From contig NZ_LT629751.1 in the NCBI RefSeq assembly GCF_900104805.1, positions 4,321,001 to 4,385,000 on the forward strand: 64,000 nt of DNA, written 5' to 3'. Both the position numbers and the translations under genes were made by a program. The notes below the pieces were generated by a model. The model saw only the letters and a program-made list of their open reading frames with translations. It was not told the origin of the DNA and did no database searches. Of the stretch, positions 14,273 to 26,008 are shown in pieces. The stretch comes from Pseudomonas oryzae (GTDB taxonomy: Bacteria; Pseudomonadota; Gammaproteobacteria; Pseudomonadales; Pseudomonadaceae). Position 1 is the first letter of the stretch. Each line of letters begins with the position of its first letter.

Positions 14273-14584
14273 TCAGATCGAGTGGCGGACGATGTTCGAC
14301 AGCTGGCGGTTCTGCTTGGCCGCCTTGCGATAGACCAGCGCCATCTTGCCGATCACCTGCACCAGTTCGCAGCGCGCCTGCTGGCACAGCTCGTCGATCA
14401 GGGTGCGGCGGTCGTCGCGTTCGGTCAGGGCGAACTTGACCTTGATCAGCTCGTGATCGTTCAGTGCCCGCTCCAGTTCGGCCAGTACGCCTTCGGTCAG
14501 GCCGTGTTCCGCGACTATCAATACCGGATTCAGGTGGTGGCCGATAGATTTGTATTGTTTCTTCTGCTCGTTGGTGAGCGGCAT
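14273..14584 (-). CDS. yhbY: YhbY family ribosome-associated RNA-binding protein (CRM domain)
   Basis: YhbY proteins bind pre-50S particles and help large-subunit assembly. The 103-residue protein is a single CRM domain: MPLTNEQKKQYKSIGHHLNP, the turn VAEHGLTEGVLAELERAL and the conserved GKMALVYRKA loop. The ATG at 14582-14584 is family-standard. A longer open frame upstream runs into the rlmE promoter region. In Pseudomonas and E. coli it is divergent from rlmE (ftsJ), as it is here, but in this window the rlmE partner is broken. Confidence 0.95.
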   Translation of the reverse strand: MPLTNEQKKQYKSIGHHLNPVLIVAEHGLTEGVLAELERALNDHELIKVKFALTERDDRRTLIDELCQQARCELVQVIGKMALVYRKAAKQNRQLSNIVRHSI

Positions 14585-14666
14585 AATCTGACCCTTGCGT
14601 CCGATCCAGTGAAAAGCGGCAGCTAGTGTACCCGAGAGTCGGTATGCCGCCCAGATGAGGTGCCCC

Positions 14667-15053
14667 GTGGCCCGTTCCAAGGCCAGCACGCGCTGGCTGA
14701 AAGAGCATTACGACAACCGCGTTAAGATGACGCAGAGTGGCGGCTATCGCTCGCGCGGCCCCTCGAGGCAATCGGAGAGCAGCCGGTAGACCTTGTGATT
14801 TCCGACATGGCCCCCAATTATGGGTAGGGGGATGGCTGCTTCCCAGTTGCGCGTTCTGTGGCTGTACGCATGGGGGCGGATGTGGGGGCGCTCGGCGGCA
14901 TTTTCCGATCAGGTTTTTTCCGGGCGAAAGCCTCGGCGCCAGCCACGGGAAGGTGTGCGAGTCGTTCGACAAGATGCAGATGTGCAGATGAGTTCGTCGC
15001 GTGAACGCTCGCGCGAGCAATCCCTGCTCGCTCGCGGCTTCCGCGGGGCCTAG
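14667..15053 (+). pseudogene. rlmE: Degraded rlmE/ftsJ (23S rRNA U2552 2'-O-methyltransferase) remnant
   Basis: Three pieces of RlmE are readable in order but in different frames. (1) From GTG 14667: ARSKASTRWLKEHYDNRVKM then GGYRSR, the family N-terminus. (2) 14762-14818: LEAIGEQPVDLVISDMAPN, the catalytic-motif region, which then meets a TAG at 14825. (3) 14820-15053: a diverged stretch resembling MSGMAAVDQPRAMYL and VLRPGGDF, then QVFSG and VQMSSSRERSREQSLLARGF, the family C-terminus. About 70 codons between (1) and (2), including the SAM-binding VDLGAAPGGWSQ motif, are absent. The remaining copy also carries many substitutions, so this is an old decay and not one sequencing error. The place between yhbY and ftsH is the normal rlmE site. 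A functional copy would have to lie elsewhere. Confidence 0.88.
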
Positions 15054-15063
15054 ACTGCAGCAT

Positions 15064-15081
15064 GACCCGTGGTGACGGGTC
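15064..15081 (+). terminator. Small hairpin between the rlmE remnant and ftsH
   Basis: A 7-bp stem (GACCCGT / ACGGGTC) with a GGTG loop and no T-run, in the 146-nt gap before ftsH. It is a weak structure, possibly a relic of rlmE-ftsH spacing. Confidence 0.3.
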
Positions 15082-15199
15082 AAACCAGGTTACAACCCGC
15101 TCTGCCAGCAATCGGGCGGCTGTAGTAAGTTAGGGCGGCGCAGATCCGGCCGTCATGTGAAGCGGTTTCCAGGCGGGGCCGGTCAGAGAGGGTAGGCAA

Positions 15200-17122
<1,923 letters not shown>

Positions 17123-17130
17123 TTTTTCCG

Positions 17131-17982
17131 ATGAGCAAGCATTCCACTCTAGACCGGCTGCCCTGTGGCAGCCGGTTTCTTGATTTGTCCCGTCCGCAGG
17201 TGATGGGCATCCTCAATGTCACCCCCGATTCCTTCTCCGACGGCGGGCGTTTCAACCACCGGGATGCCGCGTTGCGTCATGCCGAGGCGATGGTGCGCGC
17301 GGGAGCCACGCTGATCGACATCGGTGGCGAGTCGACCCGGCCCGGAGCGCCGCCGGTTTCCGTGCAGGAGGAGCTGGAACGCGTCTGTCCGGCGGTCGAG
17401 GTGATCGCTCGCGAGCTGGACGTGATCATCTCGGTCGACACCTCCACGGCGGTGGTGATGCGCGAGGCGGCGCGTCTCGGTGCCGGCCTGCTCAACGACG
17501 TGCGTTCGCTGCAGCGTCCCGGGGCGCTCGAGGCGGCGGCCGCCAGCGGTCTGCCGGTGTGCCTGATGCACATGCGTGGCGAGCCCGGTAACATGCAGGA
17601 CGACCCGCAGTACCCGGACATTTACACCGAAGTGCACGACTTCCTGGTCGAGCGGATGGTCGTCTGCGAGGCTGCAGGCATTCCCCGCGAGCGCATCGTG
17701 CTCGATCCGGGCTTCGGCTTCGCCAAGACCCTGGAGCACAATCTGGGATTGTTCCGTCAGCTCGAGCGCCTGCACGAGTTCAGTCTGCCGCTGCTGGTCG
17801 GGGTGTCGCGCAAGAGCATGATCGGCAAGGTACTGGACAGGCCGGTGGGGGAGCGCCTCTACGGCAGCCTCGCGCTGGCGGCCCTGGCCGTGGCCAAGGG
17901 CGCGCAGATCGTGCGCGTGCACGACGTGGCCGAGACGGTGGATGTGGTACGCATGATTGCCGCCGTGGAATGGGCGGACTGA
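17131..17982 (+). CDS. folP: Dihydropteroate synthase FolP
   Basis: FolP condenses p-aminobenzoate with hydroxymethyl-dihydropterin pyrophosphate in folate synthesis; it is the sulfonamide target. The 283-residue TIM-barrel protein has the signatures VMGILNVTPDSFSDGG, LIDIGGESTRPGAPPV, the Asp of VIISVDTS, and the C-terminal SRKSMIG. The ATG at 17131 lies 8 nt after the ftsH stop. The order ftsH-folP-glmM is the conserved gammaproteobacterial arrangement, probably one operon. Confidence 0.98.
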   Translation: MSKHSTLDRLPCGSRFLDLSRPQVMGILNVTPDSFSDGGRFNHRDAALRHAEAMVRAGATLIDIGGESTRPGAPPVSVQEELERVCPAVEVIARELDVIISVDTSTAVVMREAARLGAGLLNDVRSLQRPGALEAAAASGLPVCLMHMRGEPGNMQDDPQYPDIYTEVHDFLVERMVVCEAAGIPRERIVLDPGFGFAKTLEHNLGLFRQLERLHEFSLPLLVGVSRKSMIGKVLDRPVGERLYGSLALAALAVAKGAQIVRVHDVAETVDVVRMIAAVEWAD

Positions 17983-17997
17983 CAGCAGGATGAAAGC

Positions 17998-19341
17998 ATG
18001 AGCAGAAAGTATTTCGGCACCGACGGTATCCGTGGCCGCGTCGGCGAGTTCCCCATCACCCCCGAGTTCATGCTCAAGCTGGGCTGGGCTGCGGGGATGG
18101 CTTTCCGCCGCCAGGGGCACTGCAAGGTGCTGATCGGCAAGGACACCCGGATCTCCGGCTACATGTTCGAGTCGGCCCTGCAGGCCGGCCTGATCGCCTC
18201 CGGAGCCGACGTCATGCTGCTTGGTCCGATGCCGACGCCGGCGGTGGCCTACCTGACGCGCACTTTCCACGCCGATGCGGGGATCGTGATCAGCGCCTCG
18301 CACAACCCGCACCACGACAACGGCATCAAGTTCTTCTCCGGCAAGGGTACCAAGCTTCCCGATGACGTCGAGCTGATGATCGAGCAGCTGTTGGACGAGC
18401 CCATGGTCGTGGCTGAGTCCGATCAGCTGGGCAAGGCCTCGCGGGTCAACGATGCCGCCGGCCGCTACATCGAGTTCTGCAAGAGCAGCGTGCCGACCAG
18501 TACCGACTTCTCCGGCCTCAAGCTGGTGCTCGATTGCGCCCATGGCGCGACCTACAAGGTGGCGCCCAGCGTATTTCGCGAACTGGGCGCCGAGGTCTCG
18601 GTGATTGCCGCGCAGCCCGACGGCCTCAACATCAATGCCGGGGTCGGCTCCACCCACATGGAGGCGCTGCAGCAAGTAGTGGTCGAGCGCGGGGCCGACC
18701 TGGGTATCGCCTTCGATGGCGACGGCGACCGCGTGCTGATGGTCGACCGTGCGGGTAACGTGGTGGACGGCGACGAGTTGCTCTACATCATCGCCACCGA
18801 TCTGCAGGAGCGTGACCGTTTGCCGGCGGGCAGCGGCGTGGTCGGCACCCTGATGAGCAACCTGGGGCTCGAGCTTGCCCTGCAGGCGCGCGGTATCCCG
18901 CTGGTGCGTGCCAAGGTCGGCGACCGCTACGTGATGGCGGAGATGCTCGAACGTGGCTGGGTTCTGGGCGGCGAAAACTCGGGGCATATCGTCTGCATGC
19001 AGCACACCACCACCGGCGACGCCATCATCGCAGCGCTGCAGGTTCTGCTGGCTCTGCGTCGGCGCGGGCAGACCCTGGCCGAGGCACTGGCAGGACTCAG
19101 CAAGTGCCCGCAGGTGCTGATCAATGTGCGTCTGGGCGGGGCTGTCGACCCGGTGGCCCATCCGCAGGTGCAGGACGCCTGTGCGCGGGTCACCGAGGCG
19201 ATGGCCGGGCGTGGTCGGGTGCTGCTGCGCAAGTCGGGCACCGAGCCGTTGGTGCGGGTCATGGTCGAGGGGGATGAGGAAGCGCTGGTGCGTCGCCATG
19301 CGGAAGACCTGGCTGCACTGGTCAAAACGGTATGTGCTTGA
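17998..19341 (+). CDS. glmM: Phosphoglucosamine mutase GlmM
   Basis: GlmM converts glucosamine-6-phosphate to glucosamine-1-phosphate for UDP-GlcNAc, peptidoglycan and LPS synthesis. The 447-residue protein has the four phosphohexomutase domains: [14 protein letters not shown] at the start, the phospho-serine loop [15 protein letters not shown], the metal loop [13 protein letters not shown] and the phosphate-binding [14 protein letters not shown]. It starts 15 nt after folP. Confidence 0.98.
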   Translation: MSRKYFGTDGIRGRVGEFPITPEFMLKLGWAAGMAFRRQGHCKVLIGKDTRISGYMFESALQAGLIASGADVMLLGPMPTPAVAYLTRTFHADAGIVISASHNPHHDNGIKFFSGKGTKLPDDVELMIEQLLDEPMVVAESDQLGKASRVNDAAGRYIEFCKSSVPTSTDFSGLKLVLDCAHGATYKVAPSVFRELGAEVSVIAAQPDGLNINAGVGSTHMEALQQVVVERGADLGIAFDGDGDRVLMVDRAGNVVDGDELLYIIATDLQERDRLPAGSGVVGTLMSNLGLELALQARGIPLVRAKVGDRYVMAEMLERGWVLGGENSGHIVCMQHTTTGDAIIAALQVLLALRRRGQTLAEALAGLSKCPQVLINVRLGGAVDPVAHPQVQDACARVTEAMAGRGRVLLRKSGTEPLVRVMVEGDEEALVRRHAEDLAALVKTVCA

Positions 19342-19347
19342 TTTCGC

Positions 19348-19376
19348 TTGCCAGTTTGCCAATGCTTGAGTAACAT
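19348..19376 (+). promoter_or_regulatory. Candidate sigma-70 promoter of tpiA-secG
   Basis: TTGCCA (19348-19353), a 17-nt spacer and TAACAT (19371-19376), in the 64-nt gap after glmM. It would start transcription about 23 nt before the tpiA ATG. Confidence 0.5.
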
Positions 19377-19405
19377 CTGCGCCCACTTTGGACGACGAGG
19401 TTCGC

Positions 19406-20161
19406 ATGCGCCGCCCGCTGGTCGCTGGTAACTGGAAGATGCATGGCACGCTTGCCAGCGTCTCCGAGCTGATCAAAGGTTTGCGCAAGCTGGCGCTGCC
19501 GGTTGATGTCGATGTTGTCGTCATGCCTCCTGCGTTGTACCTGTCCCAGGTGGTTGCTGGGTTGGAAGGCAAGGGCGTCGAGGTAGGCGCGCAGAATTGT
19601 GCTGCCGAGCCTCTGCAGGGCGCGCTGACCGGTGAGGTCGCCGCTGTGCAGTTGGTGGATGTCGGCTGCCGCTATGTGCTGGTCGGTCATTCCGAACGGC
19701 GCATGCTGCTCGGTGAAGGCGATGCGCTGATCGCGCGCAAGTTTGCTGCGGCGCAGTCCTGTGGTCTGGTTCCGGTGCTGTGCGTCGGCGAGACCCGGGA
19801 AGAGCGCGAGGCAGGGCGGACGATCGAGGTCGTGTCCCGGCAGATCGATGCGGTGCTCGAAGCGGTTGGTGTCGGCGCGTTTGTGCGCGCGGTTGTGGCT
19901 TATGAGCCGGTCTGGGCAATCGGTACCGGATTGACGGCCACTCCGGAGCAGGCGCAGGAAGTGCACGCAGCCATTCGTGCCCAGTTGGCGGCCGAAGATG
20001 CTGTCGTGGCTGCCGGGGTCAGGATCCTGTACGGTGGCAGCGTCAAGGCTGCCAGTGCTGCCGAGTTGTTCGGTATGCCGGATATCGATGGGGGGTTGGT
20101 TGGTGGTGCCTCCCTCAATGCGGATGAGTTCGGTGCGATCTGTCGCGCCGCGGGAAGCTGA
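19406..20161 (+). CDS. tpiA: Triosephosphate isomerase TpiA
   Basis: TpiA interconverts dihydroxyacetone phosphate and glyceraldehyde-3-phosphate. The 251-residue TIM barrel has [11 protein letters not shown] (Lys of the active site), [10 protein letters not shown] (catalytic His), [13 protein letters not shown] (catalytic Glu) and YGGSVK. The ATG at 19406 follows GAGG with 5-nt spacing. A TTG at 19388 would give a six-residue extension without family support. Its composition is visibly richer in T than the flanking genes, and this continues into secG. Confidence 0.98.
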   Translation: MRRPLVAGNWKMHGTLASVSELIKGLRKLALPVDVDVVVMPPALYLSQVVAGLEGKGVEVGAQNCAAEPLQGALTGEVAAVQLVDVGCRYVLVGHSERRMLLGEGDALIARKFAAAQSCGLVPVLCVGETREEREAGRTIEVVSRQIDAVLEAVGVGAFVRAVVAYEPVWAIGTGLTATPEQAQEVHAAIRAQLAAEDAVVAAGVRILYGGSVKAASAAELFGMPDIDGGLVGGASLNADEFGAICRAAGS

Positions 20162-20164
20162 AAG

Positions 20165-20545
20165 ATGCTCGAGACAGTAGTGATTGTGGTTCATCTGCTG
20201 GTTGCTCTGGGCCTGGTTGGTCTGGTGCTGGTGCAGCAGGGGAAGGGCGCCGATGCTGGTGCGTCTTTCGGTGCGGGTGCTTCGGCAACCGTGTTCGGTA
20301 GTCAGGGTTCTGCTACCTTCCTGAGTCGTTTTACTGCTATACTTGCTGCTGTTTTTTTTGCAACTAGTTTGGGTTTGGCCTTTTTTGCCAAAGACAAAGC
20401 TGATATGCTTAACCAAGCTGGTTTGCCGGATCCGGCAGTACTGGAAGTTACAAGCAAGCCCGCAGCAGATGATGTGCCGGTGCTTGAAGATAAAAAGCCG
20501 GCATCTTCGGATGTGCCGGCAGGCGAAGAGCAAAAGCAGCAGTAA
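20165..20545 (+). CDS. secG: Preprotein translocase subunit SecG
   Basis: SecG is the small auxiliary subunit of the SecYEG translocon in the inner membrane. The 126-residue protein has a first membrane span ([20 protein letters not shown]), the conserved loop [23 protein letters not shown], a second span ([19 protein letters not shown]) and a hydrophilic Pro/Asp/Glu/Lys tail. It starts 3 nt after tpiA. The 3' half is distinctly AT-richer than the rest of the window. tRNA-Leu follows 23 nt later, as in other gammaproteobacteria. Confidence 0.96.
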   Translation: MLETVVIVVHLLVALGLVGLVLVQQGKGADAGASFGAGASATVFGSQGSATFLSRFTAILAAVFFATSLGLAFFAKDKADMLNQAGLPDPAVLEVTSKPAADDVPVLEDKKPASSDVPAGEEQKQQ

Positions 20546-20568
20546 CAAGCGCTTCGCATAAAGAGTTT

Positions 20569-20654
20569 GCCGAGGTGGTGGAATTGGTAGACACGCTACC
20601 TTGAGGTGGTAGTGGCCATAGGCTGTAGGGGTTCGAGTCCCCTCCTCGGTACCA
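20569..20654 (+). tRNA. tRNA-Leu (anticodon GAG)
   Basis: The 86-nt cloverleaf has the 7-bp acceptor stem GCCGAGG / CCTCGGT, an anticodon arm around TTGAGGT with anticodon GAG, a long variable arm as in class II tRNA-Leu, the T-arm GGTTCGAGTCC and an encoded CCA end. It is preceded by secG and followed by its own terminator. Confidence 0.98.
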
Positions 20655-20657
20655 AAC

Positions 20658-20690
20658 ACAACAAGCCCGCTGAATGCGGGCTTTGTTGTT
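20658..20690 (+). terminator. Terminator after tRNA-Leu
   Basis: The stem ACAAGCCCGC / GCGGGCTTTGT with a TGAAT loop is followed by TGTTT. It separates tRNA-Leu from the tRNA-fMet promoter. Confidence 0.85.
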
Positions 20691-20703
20691 TCTAGGGCTT
20701 CAG

Positions 20704-20732
20704 TTGACCGGCGTGGCCGGGCACTGTATAGT
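20704..20732 (+). promoter_or_regulatory. Strong sigma-70 promoter of tRNA-fMet
   Basis: TTGACC, a 17-nt spacer and TATAGT, ending 13 nt before the mature tRNA 5' end. It lies just downstream of the tRNA-Leu terminator and may also drive rimP-nusA-infB by readthrough. Confidence 0.85.
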
Positions 20733-20745
20733 TCATCTTCTTTGA

Positions 20746-20822
<77 letters not shown>

Positions 20823-20830
20823 GTTATGAC

Positions 20831-20857
20831 AAAAGGCCCCTTTTCAGGGGCTTTTTG
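20831..20857 (+). terminator. Terminator after tRNA-fMet
   Basis: The stem AAAAGGCCCC / GGGGCTTTTT with a TTTTCA loop ends in a run of T's, 8 nt after the tRNA CCA. Confidence 0.85.
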
Positions 20858-20903
20858 CTAGTTGGACAGTTTGTACCACTCTTGAAGGGTGGTTACCTAC
20901 GGG

Positions 20904-20925
20904 ATGGGCGCTTCGCCCATTTTTT
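20904..20925 (+). terminator. Second terminator/attenuator ahead of rimP
   Basis: A 7-bp stem (ATGGGCG / CGCCCAT) with a CTT loop and six T's, lying 28 nt before the rimP start. Two terminators in a row between tRNA-fMet and rimP imply either a rimP leader with attenuation or NusA-modulated readthrough. Confidence 0.75.
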
Positions 20926-20952
20926 GTTTGCACAGCATGCGGAGGCGATCAG

Positions 20953-21411
20953 GTGTCGAGCAAGCTAGAACAGTTGCAGGCCTTGCTGGCCCCGGTAGTC
21001 GAGGCACTCGGCTACCAGTGCTGGGGCGTCGAATTCATTTCCCAGGGGCGGCACTCGCTGCTGCGGGTCTATATCGATCATGCGGATGGCATCCTGATCG
21101 ACGATTGCGAAAAGGTCAGTCGCCAGGTCAGTGGCGTTCTGGATGTGGAAGACCCGATTTCCGGCGAATACACCCTGGAAGTATCTTCACCGGGAATGGA
21201 CCGCCCCTTGTTCACCCTCGAACAGTTCGCCGCCCATGTCGGTGCGCAGGTGAAGATCCGGCTGCGCTCGCCCTACGAGGGGCGACGCAATTTCCAGGGC
21301 GTGTTGCGTGGCGTGGAAGAGCAGGACGTGGTGGTCCAGGTGGATAACCATGAATACCTGCTGCCGATCGAGTCGATCGACAAGGCCAACATCATTCCCA
21401 GTTTTGATTGA
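20953..21411 (+). CDS. rimP: Ribosome maturation factor RimP
   Basis: RimP is needed for maturation of the 30S subunit. The 152-residue protein has the family blocks [41 protein letters not shown] and [17 protein letters not shown], then a small SH3-like C-terminal domain. It starts at GTG 20953 after GGAGG. It is the first gene of rimP-nusA-infB-rbfA-truB-rpsO-pnp. The nusA start is 47 nt downstream. Confidence 0.97.
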   Translation: MSSKLEQLQALLAPVVEALGYQCWGVEFISQGRHSLLRVYIDHADGILIDDCEKVSRQVSGVLDVEDPISGEYTLEVSSPGMDRPLFTLEQFAAHVGAQVKIRLRSPYEGRRNFQGVLRGVEEQDVVVQVDNHEYLLPIESIDKANIIPSFD

Positions 21412-21458
21412 GGCGCGGATCCGCGGATCCCAATGGATTGCGAAAGGCGAGGCGTACG

Positions 21459-22940
21459 ATGAGCAAAGAAGTACTGCTGGTAGTAGAGTCGGTCTCCAAT
21501 GAAAAAGGAGTGCCGCCCGGCGTGATTTTCGAAGCGCTGGAGCTGGCCCTGGCCACTGCCACCAAGAAGCGTTACGAGGACGAGGTCGACGTGCGAGTGT
21601 CGATCAATCGTCACAATGGCAATTACGAGAGCTTCCGCTGCTGGACGGTGGTCGACGAGGAGGCCCTGGAAAATCCGGCGGCCGAGTTGACCCTGGCCGA
21701 AGCCCGCGAGAAGAAGGAAGACGCCAAGGTCGGCGACGTGATCGAAGAGAAGATCGAGTCGATCGAGTTCGGACGCATCGCCGCGCAGACCGCCAAGCAG
21801 GTCATCGTGCAGAAGGTGCGCGAGGCCGAGCGTGCCCAGGTGGTCGACGCCTATCGCGAGCGGGTCGGCGAGATCATCTCCGGCACCGTGAAGAAGGCCT
21901 CCCGCGACAACGTCATCGTCGATCTGGGCAACAACGCCGAGGCGCTGCTGTCCCGCGAGCACATCATTCCGCGCGAATCCTTCCGGGTCGGCGCCCGTGT
22001 GCGTGCCCTGCTCAAGGAAATCCGCAGCGAGAACCGCGGCCCGCAGCTGATCCTCTCGCGCACCGCGCCGGAGATGATCATCGAGCTGTTCCGCATCGAG
22101 GTGCCGGAGATCGCCGAGGGCCTGATCGAAATCATGGCGGCCGCCCGCGATCCGGGTTCGCGCGCCAAGATCGCCGTGCGTTCGAAGGACAAGCGCATCG
22201 ACCCGCAGGGCGCCTGCATCGGCATGCGCGGTTCGCGCGTGCAGGCGGTGTCCGGCGAGCTCGGCGGCGAGCGCGTCGACATCGTGCTGTGGGACGACAA
22301 CCCGGCGCAGTTCGTGATCAACGCCATGGCTCCGGCCGAGGTGGCGGCGATCATCGTCGACGAAGACACCCACACCATGGACATCGCGGTCGCCGAGGAC
22401 AACCTGGCCCAGGCCATCGGTCGCAGCGGCCAGAACGTGCGACTGGCCAGTCAGCTGACCGGTTGGACCCTGAACGTGATGACCGAGGCCGACATCCAGG
22501 CCAAGCAGCAGGCCGAGACCGGCGACATCGTGCGCCTGTTCGTCGACGAGCTGGGCGTGGACGAGGAGCTGGCCGAGGTGCTGGTGGAAGAAGGCTTCAC
22601 CACTCTGGAAGAGATCGCCTACGTGCCCATGGAAGAGATGCTGAGCATCGAGGGCTTCGATGAGGAGATCGTCAGCGAGCTGCGTTCCCGTGCCAAGGAT
22701 CGTCTGCTGACCAAGGCGATCGCTACCGAAGAAAAGCTCGCGGATATCCACCCGGCAGATGACCTGCTGGAGCTGGAGGGCATGACCAAGGAGCTGGCTG
22801 TCGAGCTGGCCCTGCGTGGCGTGCCGACCCGCGAAGACCTGGCCGAGCAGTCGATTGACGACCTGCTCGAGATCGACGGCATGACTGAAGAACGTGCCGG
22901 CAAGCTGATCATGGCCGCCCGAGCCCATTGGTTCGAGTAA
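21459..22940 (+). CDS. nusA: Transcription termination/antitermination factor NusA
   Basis: NusA binds RNA polymerase and modulates pausing, intrinsic termination and antitermination. The 493-residue protein has the N-terminal RNAP-binding domain ([17 protein letters not shown]), an S1 domain ([22 protein letters not shown]), two KH domains ([31 protein letters not shown]) and two C-terminal acidic repeats ([33 protein letters not shown]) as in E. coli. The ATG at 21459 is the family start; an upstream in-frame start at 21408 adds a non-conserved leader. It may regulate its own operon through the terminators ahead of rimP. Confidence 0.98.
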   Translation: MSKEVLLVVESVSNEKGVPPGVIFEALELALATATKKRYEDEVDVRVSINRHNGNYESFRCWTVVDEEALENPAAELTLAEAREKKEDAKVGDVIEEKIESIEFGRIAAQTAKQVIVQKVREAERAQVVDAYRERVGEIISGTVKKASRDNVIVDLGNNAEALLSREHIIPRESFRVGARVRALLKEIRSENRGPQLILSRTAPEMIIELFRIEVPEIAEGLIEIMAAARDPGSRAKIAVRSKDKRIDPQGACIGMRGSRVQAVSGELGGERVDIVLWDDNPAQFVINAMAPAEVAAIIVDEDTHTMDIAVAEDNLAQAIGRSGQNVRLASQLTGWTLNVMTEADIQAKQQAETGDIVRLFVDELGVDEELAEVLVEEGFTTLEEIAYVPMEEMLSIEGFDEEIVSELRSRAKDRLLTKAIATEEKLADIHPADDLLELEGMTKELAVELALRGVPTREDLAEQSIDDLLEIDGMTEERAGKLIMAARAHWFE

Positions 22941-22967
22941 GTGGTCGCGGCCTGAGGAGAGAAGTGC

Positions 22968-25520
22968 ATGACGCAAGTCACGGTGAAAGAACTGGCCCTG
23001 GTGGTCGACACACCGGTAGAGCGCCTGCTGCAGCAAATGCGTGAGGCAGGTCTGCCGCACAGCCGCGCCGAGCAAGTAGTGACCGACGAAGAGAAGCAGA
23101 AGCTATTGGCGCACCTGAAGAGCAGCCACGGTGAGAAGCTGGAAGAACCCAGCAAGATCACCCTGAAGCGCAAGACCACCAGCACCCTGAAGGTGGCTGG
23201 GAGCAAGACCATCAGCGTCGAAGTGCGCAAGAAGAAGACCTTCGTCAAGCCGGAAGCGGTCACGACGGTGGTCGTCTCCAAGCGCGAGCCGGAAGAGCCG
23301 CGCGTGGCCGAGCCGCGCGCCGTCGCCGAGCAGCCCGCTGCTGAAGCGGCGCGTCCGAAGGCCGAGGCGTCCGCAGCAGCTCCGGCTGCGGCCGCGCAAC
23401 CCGCCGCGCGCCGCATCGATGATGCCGAGGAAGCCCGCCTGCGCGCCGTCGCCGCCCGTCAGGCCGCCGCCGAAGCGGCTGCCGCCGCACAGGTCGAGGC
23501 GGCCAAGCCGGCTGCCGCCGAACGCGCCAAGGAAGAGGCGCGCCGCGCCGCCGCGCCCAAGCGCAACGAGGATGACGAGCGTCGCGATCGCAAGCATGCC
23601 CAGCATCGTCCGTCGCTGAAGGAGAAGGAAAAGGCTCCGGCGCCGCGTAGCGTGGTGCGCAGCGGTGGCGAGGACGAGGACGGTTTCGGCCGTCGCGGTG
23701 GCCGCGGTGGCAAGGGTAAACTGAAGAAGCGCAACCAGCACGGCTTCCAGAGCCCGACCGGTCCGATCGTGCGCGAGGTCACCATCGGCGAGACCATCAC
23801 CGTGGCCGAACTGGCCGCGCAGATGGCGGTCAAGGGCGCCGAAGTGGTCAAGTTCATGTTCAAGATGGGCTCCCCGGTGACCATCAACCAGGTGCTCGAC
23901 CAGGAAACCGCGCAGCTGGTGGCCGAAGAGATGGGGCACAAGGTCAAGCTGGTCAGCGAGAATGCCCTGGAAGAGCAACTGGCCGAGTCCCTCAAGTTCG
24001 AGGGCGAGGCCGAGTCGCGCGCGCCGGTGGTTACCGTCATGGGTCACGTCGACCACGGCAAGACCTCGCTGCTCGACTATATCCGCCGCACCAAGGTGGC
24101 GACCGGCGAAGCGGGTGGCATCACCCAGCACATCGGCGCCTACCACGTGGAAACCGATCGCGGCATGATCACCTTCCTCGATACCCCCGGCCACGCAGCG
24201 TTCACCCAGATGCGTGCCCGTGGTGCCAAGGCCACCGACGTGGTCATCCTGGTGGTGGCGGCCGACGACGGCGTGATGCCGCAGACCCAGGAAGCCGTGC
24301 AGCACGCGAAGGCGGCTGGCGTGCCGATCGTGGTCGCGGTGAACAAGATCGACAAGCCGGACGCCAATCCGGACAACATCAAGAACGGCCTGGCCGCGCT
24401 GGATGTGATCCCGGAAGAGTGGGGCGGCGACGCACCGTTCGTGCACGTATCGGCCAAGGTCGGCACCGGCATCGACGAACTGCTCGAAGCGGTACTGCTG
24501 CAGGCCGAAGTCCTCGAGCTGAAGGCCACTCCGTCGGCGCCTGGCCGTGGTGTGGTGGTCGAATCGCGTCTGGACAAGGGCCGCGGTCCGGTGGCCACCG
24601 TGCTGGTGCAGGACGGTACTCTGCGTCAGGGCGACATGGTGCTGGTCGGCGTCAACTATGGCCGCGTACGCGCCATGCTCGACGAGAACGGCAAGCAGAT
24701 CAAGGACGCCGGCCCGTCGATTCCGGTGGAGATCCTCGGCCTCGACGGCACCCCGGATGCCGGCGACGAGCTGACCGTGGTCGCCGACGAGAAGAAGGCC
24801 CGCGAAGTCGCACTGTTCCGTCAGGGCAAGTTCCGCGAGGTCAAGCTGGCCCGTGCGCATGCCGGCAAGCTGGAAAACATCTTCGAGACCATGGGTCAGG
24901 AAGAGAAGAAGACCCTCAACGTGGTCCTCAAGACCGACGTGCGTGGCTCCCTGGAGGCCCTGCAAGGCTCGCTGGAAGGCCTCGGCAACGAGGAAGTCCA
25001 GGTGCGCGTGGTCGGCGGCGGCGTCGGTGGCATCACCGAGAGCGACGCCAACCTGGCGCTGGCTTCCAATGCGGTGATCTTCGGCTTCAACGTCCGTGCC
25101 GACGCCGGCGCACGCAAGATCGTCGAGCAGGAAGGCCTGGACCTGCGCTACTACAACGTCATCTACGACATCATCGAGGACGTCAAGAAGGCGCTCACCG
25201 GTATGCTCGGCAGCGACGTGCGCGAGAACATCCTCGGCATCGCCGAAGTGCGTGACGTGTTCCGTTCGCCGAAGTTCGGCGCCATCGCCGGCTGCATGGT
25301 GCTGGAAGGTACCGTCCATCGCAACCGTCCGATCCGCGTGCTGCGCGACGACGTGGTGGTCTTCGAGGGCGAGCTGGAGTCGCTGCGCCGCTTCAAGGAC
25401 GACGTCGCCGAAGTGCGTAACGGCATGGAGTGCGGTATCGGCGTGAAGAGCTACAACGACGTCCGCGTCGGCGACAAGATCGAAGTCTTCGAGAAGGTCC
25501 AGGTAGCGCGCAGCCTCTAA
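22968..25520 (+). CDS. infB: Translation initiation factor IF-2
   Basis: IF-2 is the GTPase that positions fMet-tRNA on the 30S subunit and promotes subunit joining. The 850-residue protein has the IF2N domain ([20 protein letters not shown]), a long Ala/Arg/Glu-rich linker (about residues 100-240), a second N-domain ([20 protein letters not shown]), the G domain ([39 protein letters not shown]) and the C-terminal fMet-tRNA-binding domain. The start lies 27 nt after nusA behind GAGGAGAG. Internal in-frame starts, as used for the shorter E. coli forms, are possible but were not resolved. Confidence 0.98.
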   Translation: MTQVTVKELALVVDTPVERLLQQMREAGLPHSRAEQVVTDEEKQKLLAHLKSSHGEKLEEPSKITLKRKTTSTLKVAGSKTISVEVRKKKTFVKPEAVTTVVVSKREPEEPRVAEPRAVAEQPAAEAARPKAEASAAAPAAAAQPAARRIDDAEEARLRAVAARQAAAEAAAAAQVEAAKPAAAERAKEEARRAAAPKRNEDDERRDRKHAQHRPSLKEKEKAPAPRSVVRSGGEDEDGFGRRGGRGGKGKLKKRNQHGFQSPTGPIVREVTIGETITVAELAAQMAVKGAEVVKFMFKMGSPVTINQVLDQETAQLVAEEMGHKVKLVSENALEEQLAESLKFEGEAESRAPVVTVMGHVDHGKTSLLDYIRRTKVATGEAGGITQHIGAYHVETDRGMITFLDTPGHAAFTQMRARGAKATDVVILVVAADDGVMPQTQEAVQHAKAAGVPIVVAVNKIDKPDANPDNIKNGLAALDVIPEEWGGDAPFVHVSAKVGTGIDELLEAVLLQAEVLELKATPSAPGRGVVVESRLDKGRGPVATVLVQDGTLRQGDMVLVGVNYGRVRAMLDENGKQIKDAGPSIPVEILGLDGTPDAGDELTVVADEKKAREVALFRQGKFREVKLARAHAGKLENIFETMGQEEKKTLNVVLKTDVRGSLEALQGSLEGLGNEEVQVRVVGGGVGGITESDANLALASNAVIFGFNVRADAGARKIVEQEGLDLRYYNVIYDIIEDVKKALTGMLGSDVRENILGIAEVRDVFRSPKFGAIAGCMVLEGTVHRNRPIRVLRDDVVVFEGELESLRRFKDDVAEVRNGMECGIGVKSYNDVRVGDKIEVFEKVQVARSL

Positions 25521-25543
25521 GCGCCAGCGAGTGCTGCAAGCGC

Positions 25544-25578
25544 CAAGCCGGAAGCTCCTGTAGGATGCTTCCGGCTTG
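25544..25578 (+). terminator. Long hairpin between infB and rbfA
   Basis: A 12-bp perfect stem (CAAGCCGGAAGC / GCTTCCGGCTTG) with an 11-nt loop fills the 95-nt gap between two co-directional genes. The T-rich stretch (CGTTTTTTAC) comes 17 nt later, so it is more likely a processing or stability element, or a partial terminator. Confidence 0.5.
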
Positions 25579-25615
25579 TGCGTTTCGGCTTCAGCGTTTT
25601 TTACGGATTACAGTC

Positions 25616-26005
25616 ATGGCCAAAGAATACAGCCGCACCCAGCGGATCGGTGACCAGATGCAGCGCGAGCTCGCGCAGCTGATCCAGCGCGAGATCAAGG
25701 ATCCGCGCCTGGGCCTGGTGACCCTGACCGGCATCGATGTCAGCCGCGACCTGGCCCATGCCAAGGTGTTTTTCACCGTGATGGGGCAGGACGACAACGC
25801 CGAGAAGATCGCCCTCAACCAGGAGATCCTCAAGGATGCCGCCGGTTACCTGCGCATGCTGCTCGGTCGCGCGATCAAGCTGCGTACCATTCCGCAGCTG
25901 CATTTCCTCTACGACGAGAGCGTGCGCCGTGGCGCCCAGCTGTCGGCGCTGATCGAGCGTGCGGTGGCCGAGGACCGTCGTCACCACGACGCGGACGAGG
26001 AGTAA
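25616..26005 (+). CDS. rbfA: Ribosome-binding factor A (RbfA)
   Basis: RbfA is a KH-fold protein that matures 16S rRNA 5' helix 1 and is needed at low temperature. The 129-residue protein has [48 protein letters not shown] and the C-terminal [18 protein letters not shown], the conserved family motif. The start at 25616 gives the family MAKEYSR. truB begins 3 nt after its stop. Confidence 0.97.
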   Translation: MAKEYSRTQRIGDQMQRELAQLIQREIKDPRLGLVTLTGIDVSRDLAHAKVFFTVMGQDDNAEKIALNQEILKDAAGYLRMLLGRAIKLRTIPQLHFLYDESVRRGAQLSALIERAVAEDRRHHDADEE

Positions 26006-26008
26006 GGC

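Noticed and set aside
14820..15053. 78-codon open frame (MGRGMAASQL...RGFRGA) as an independent gene
   Set aside because: Its C-terminus is the C-terminus of RlmE, so it is part of the decayed rlmE and not a new gene.
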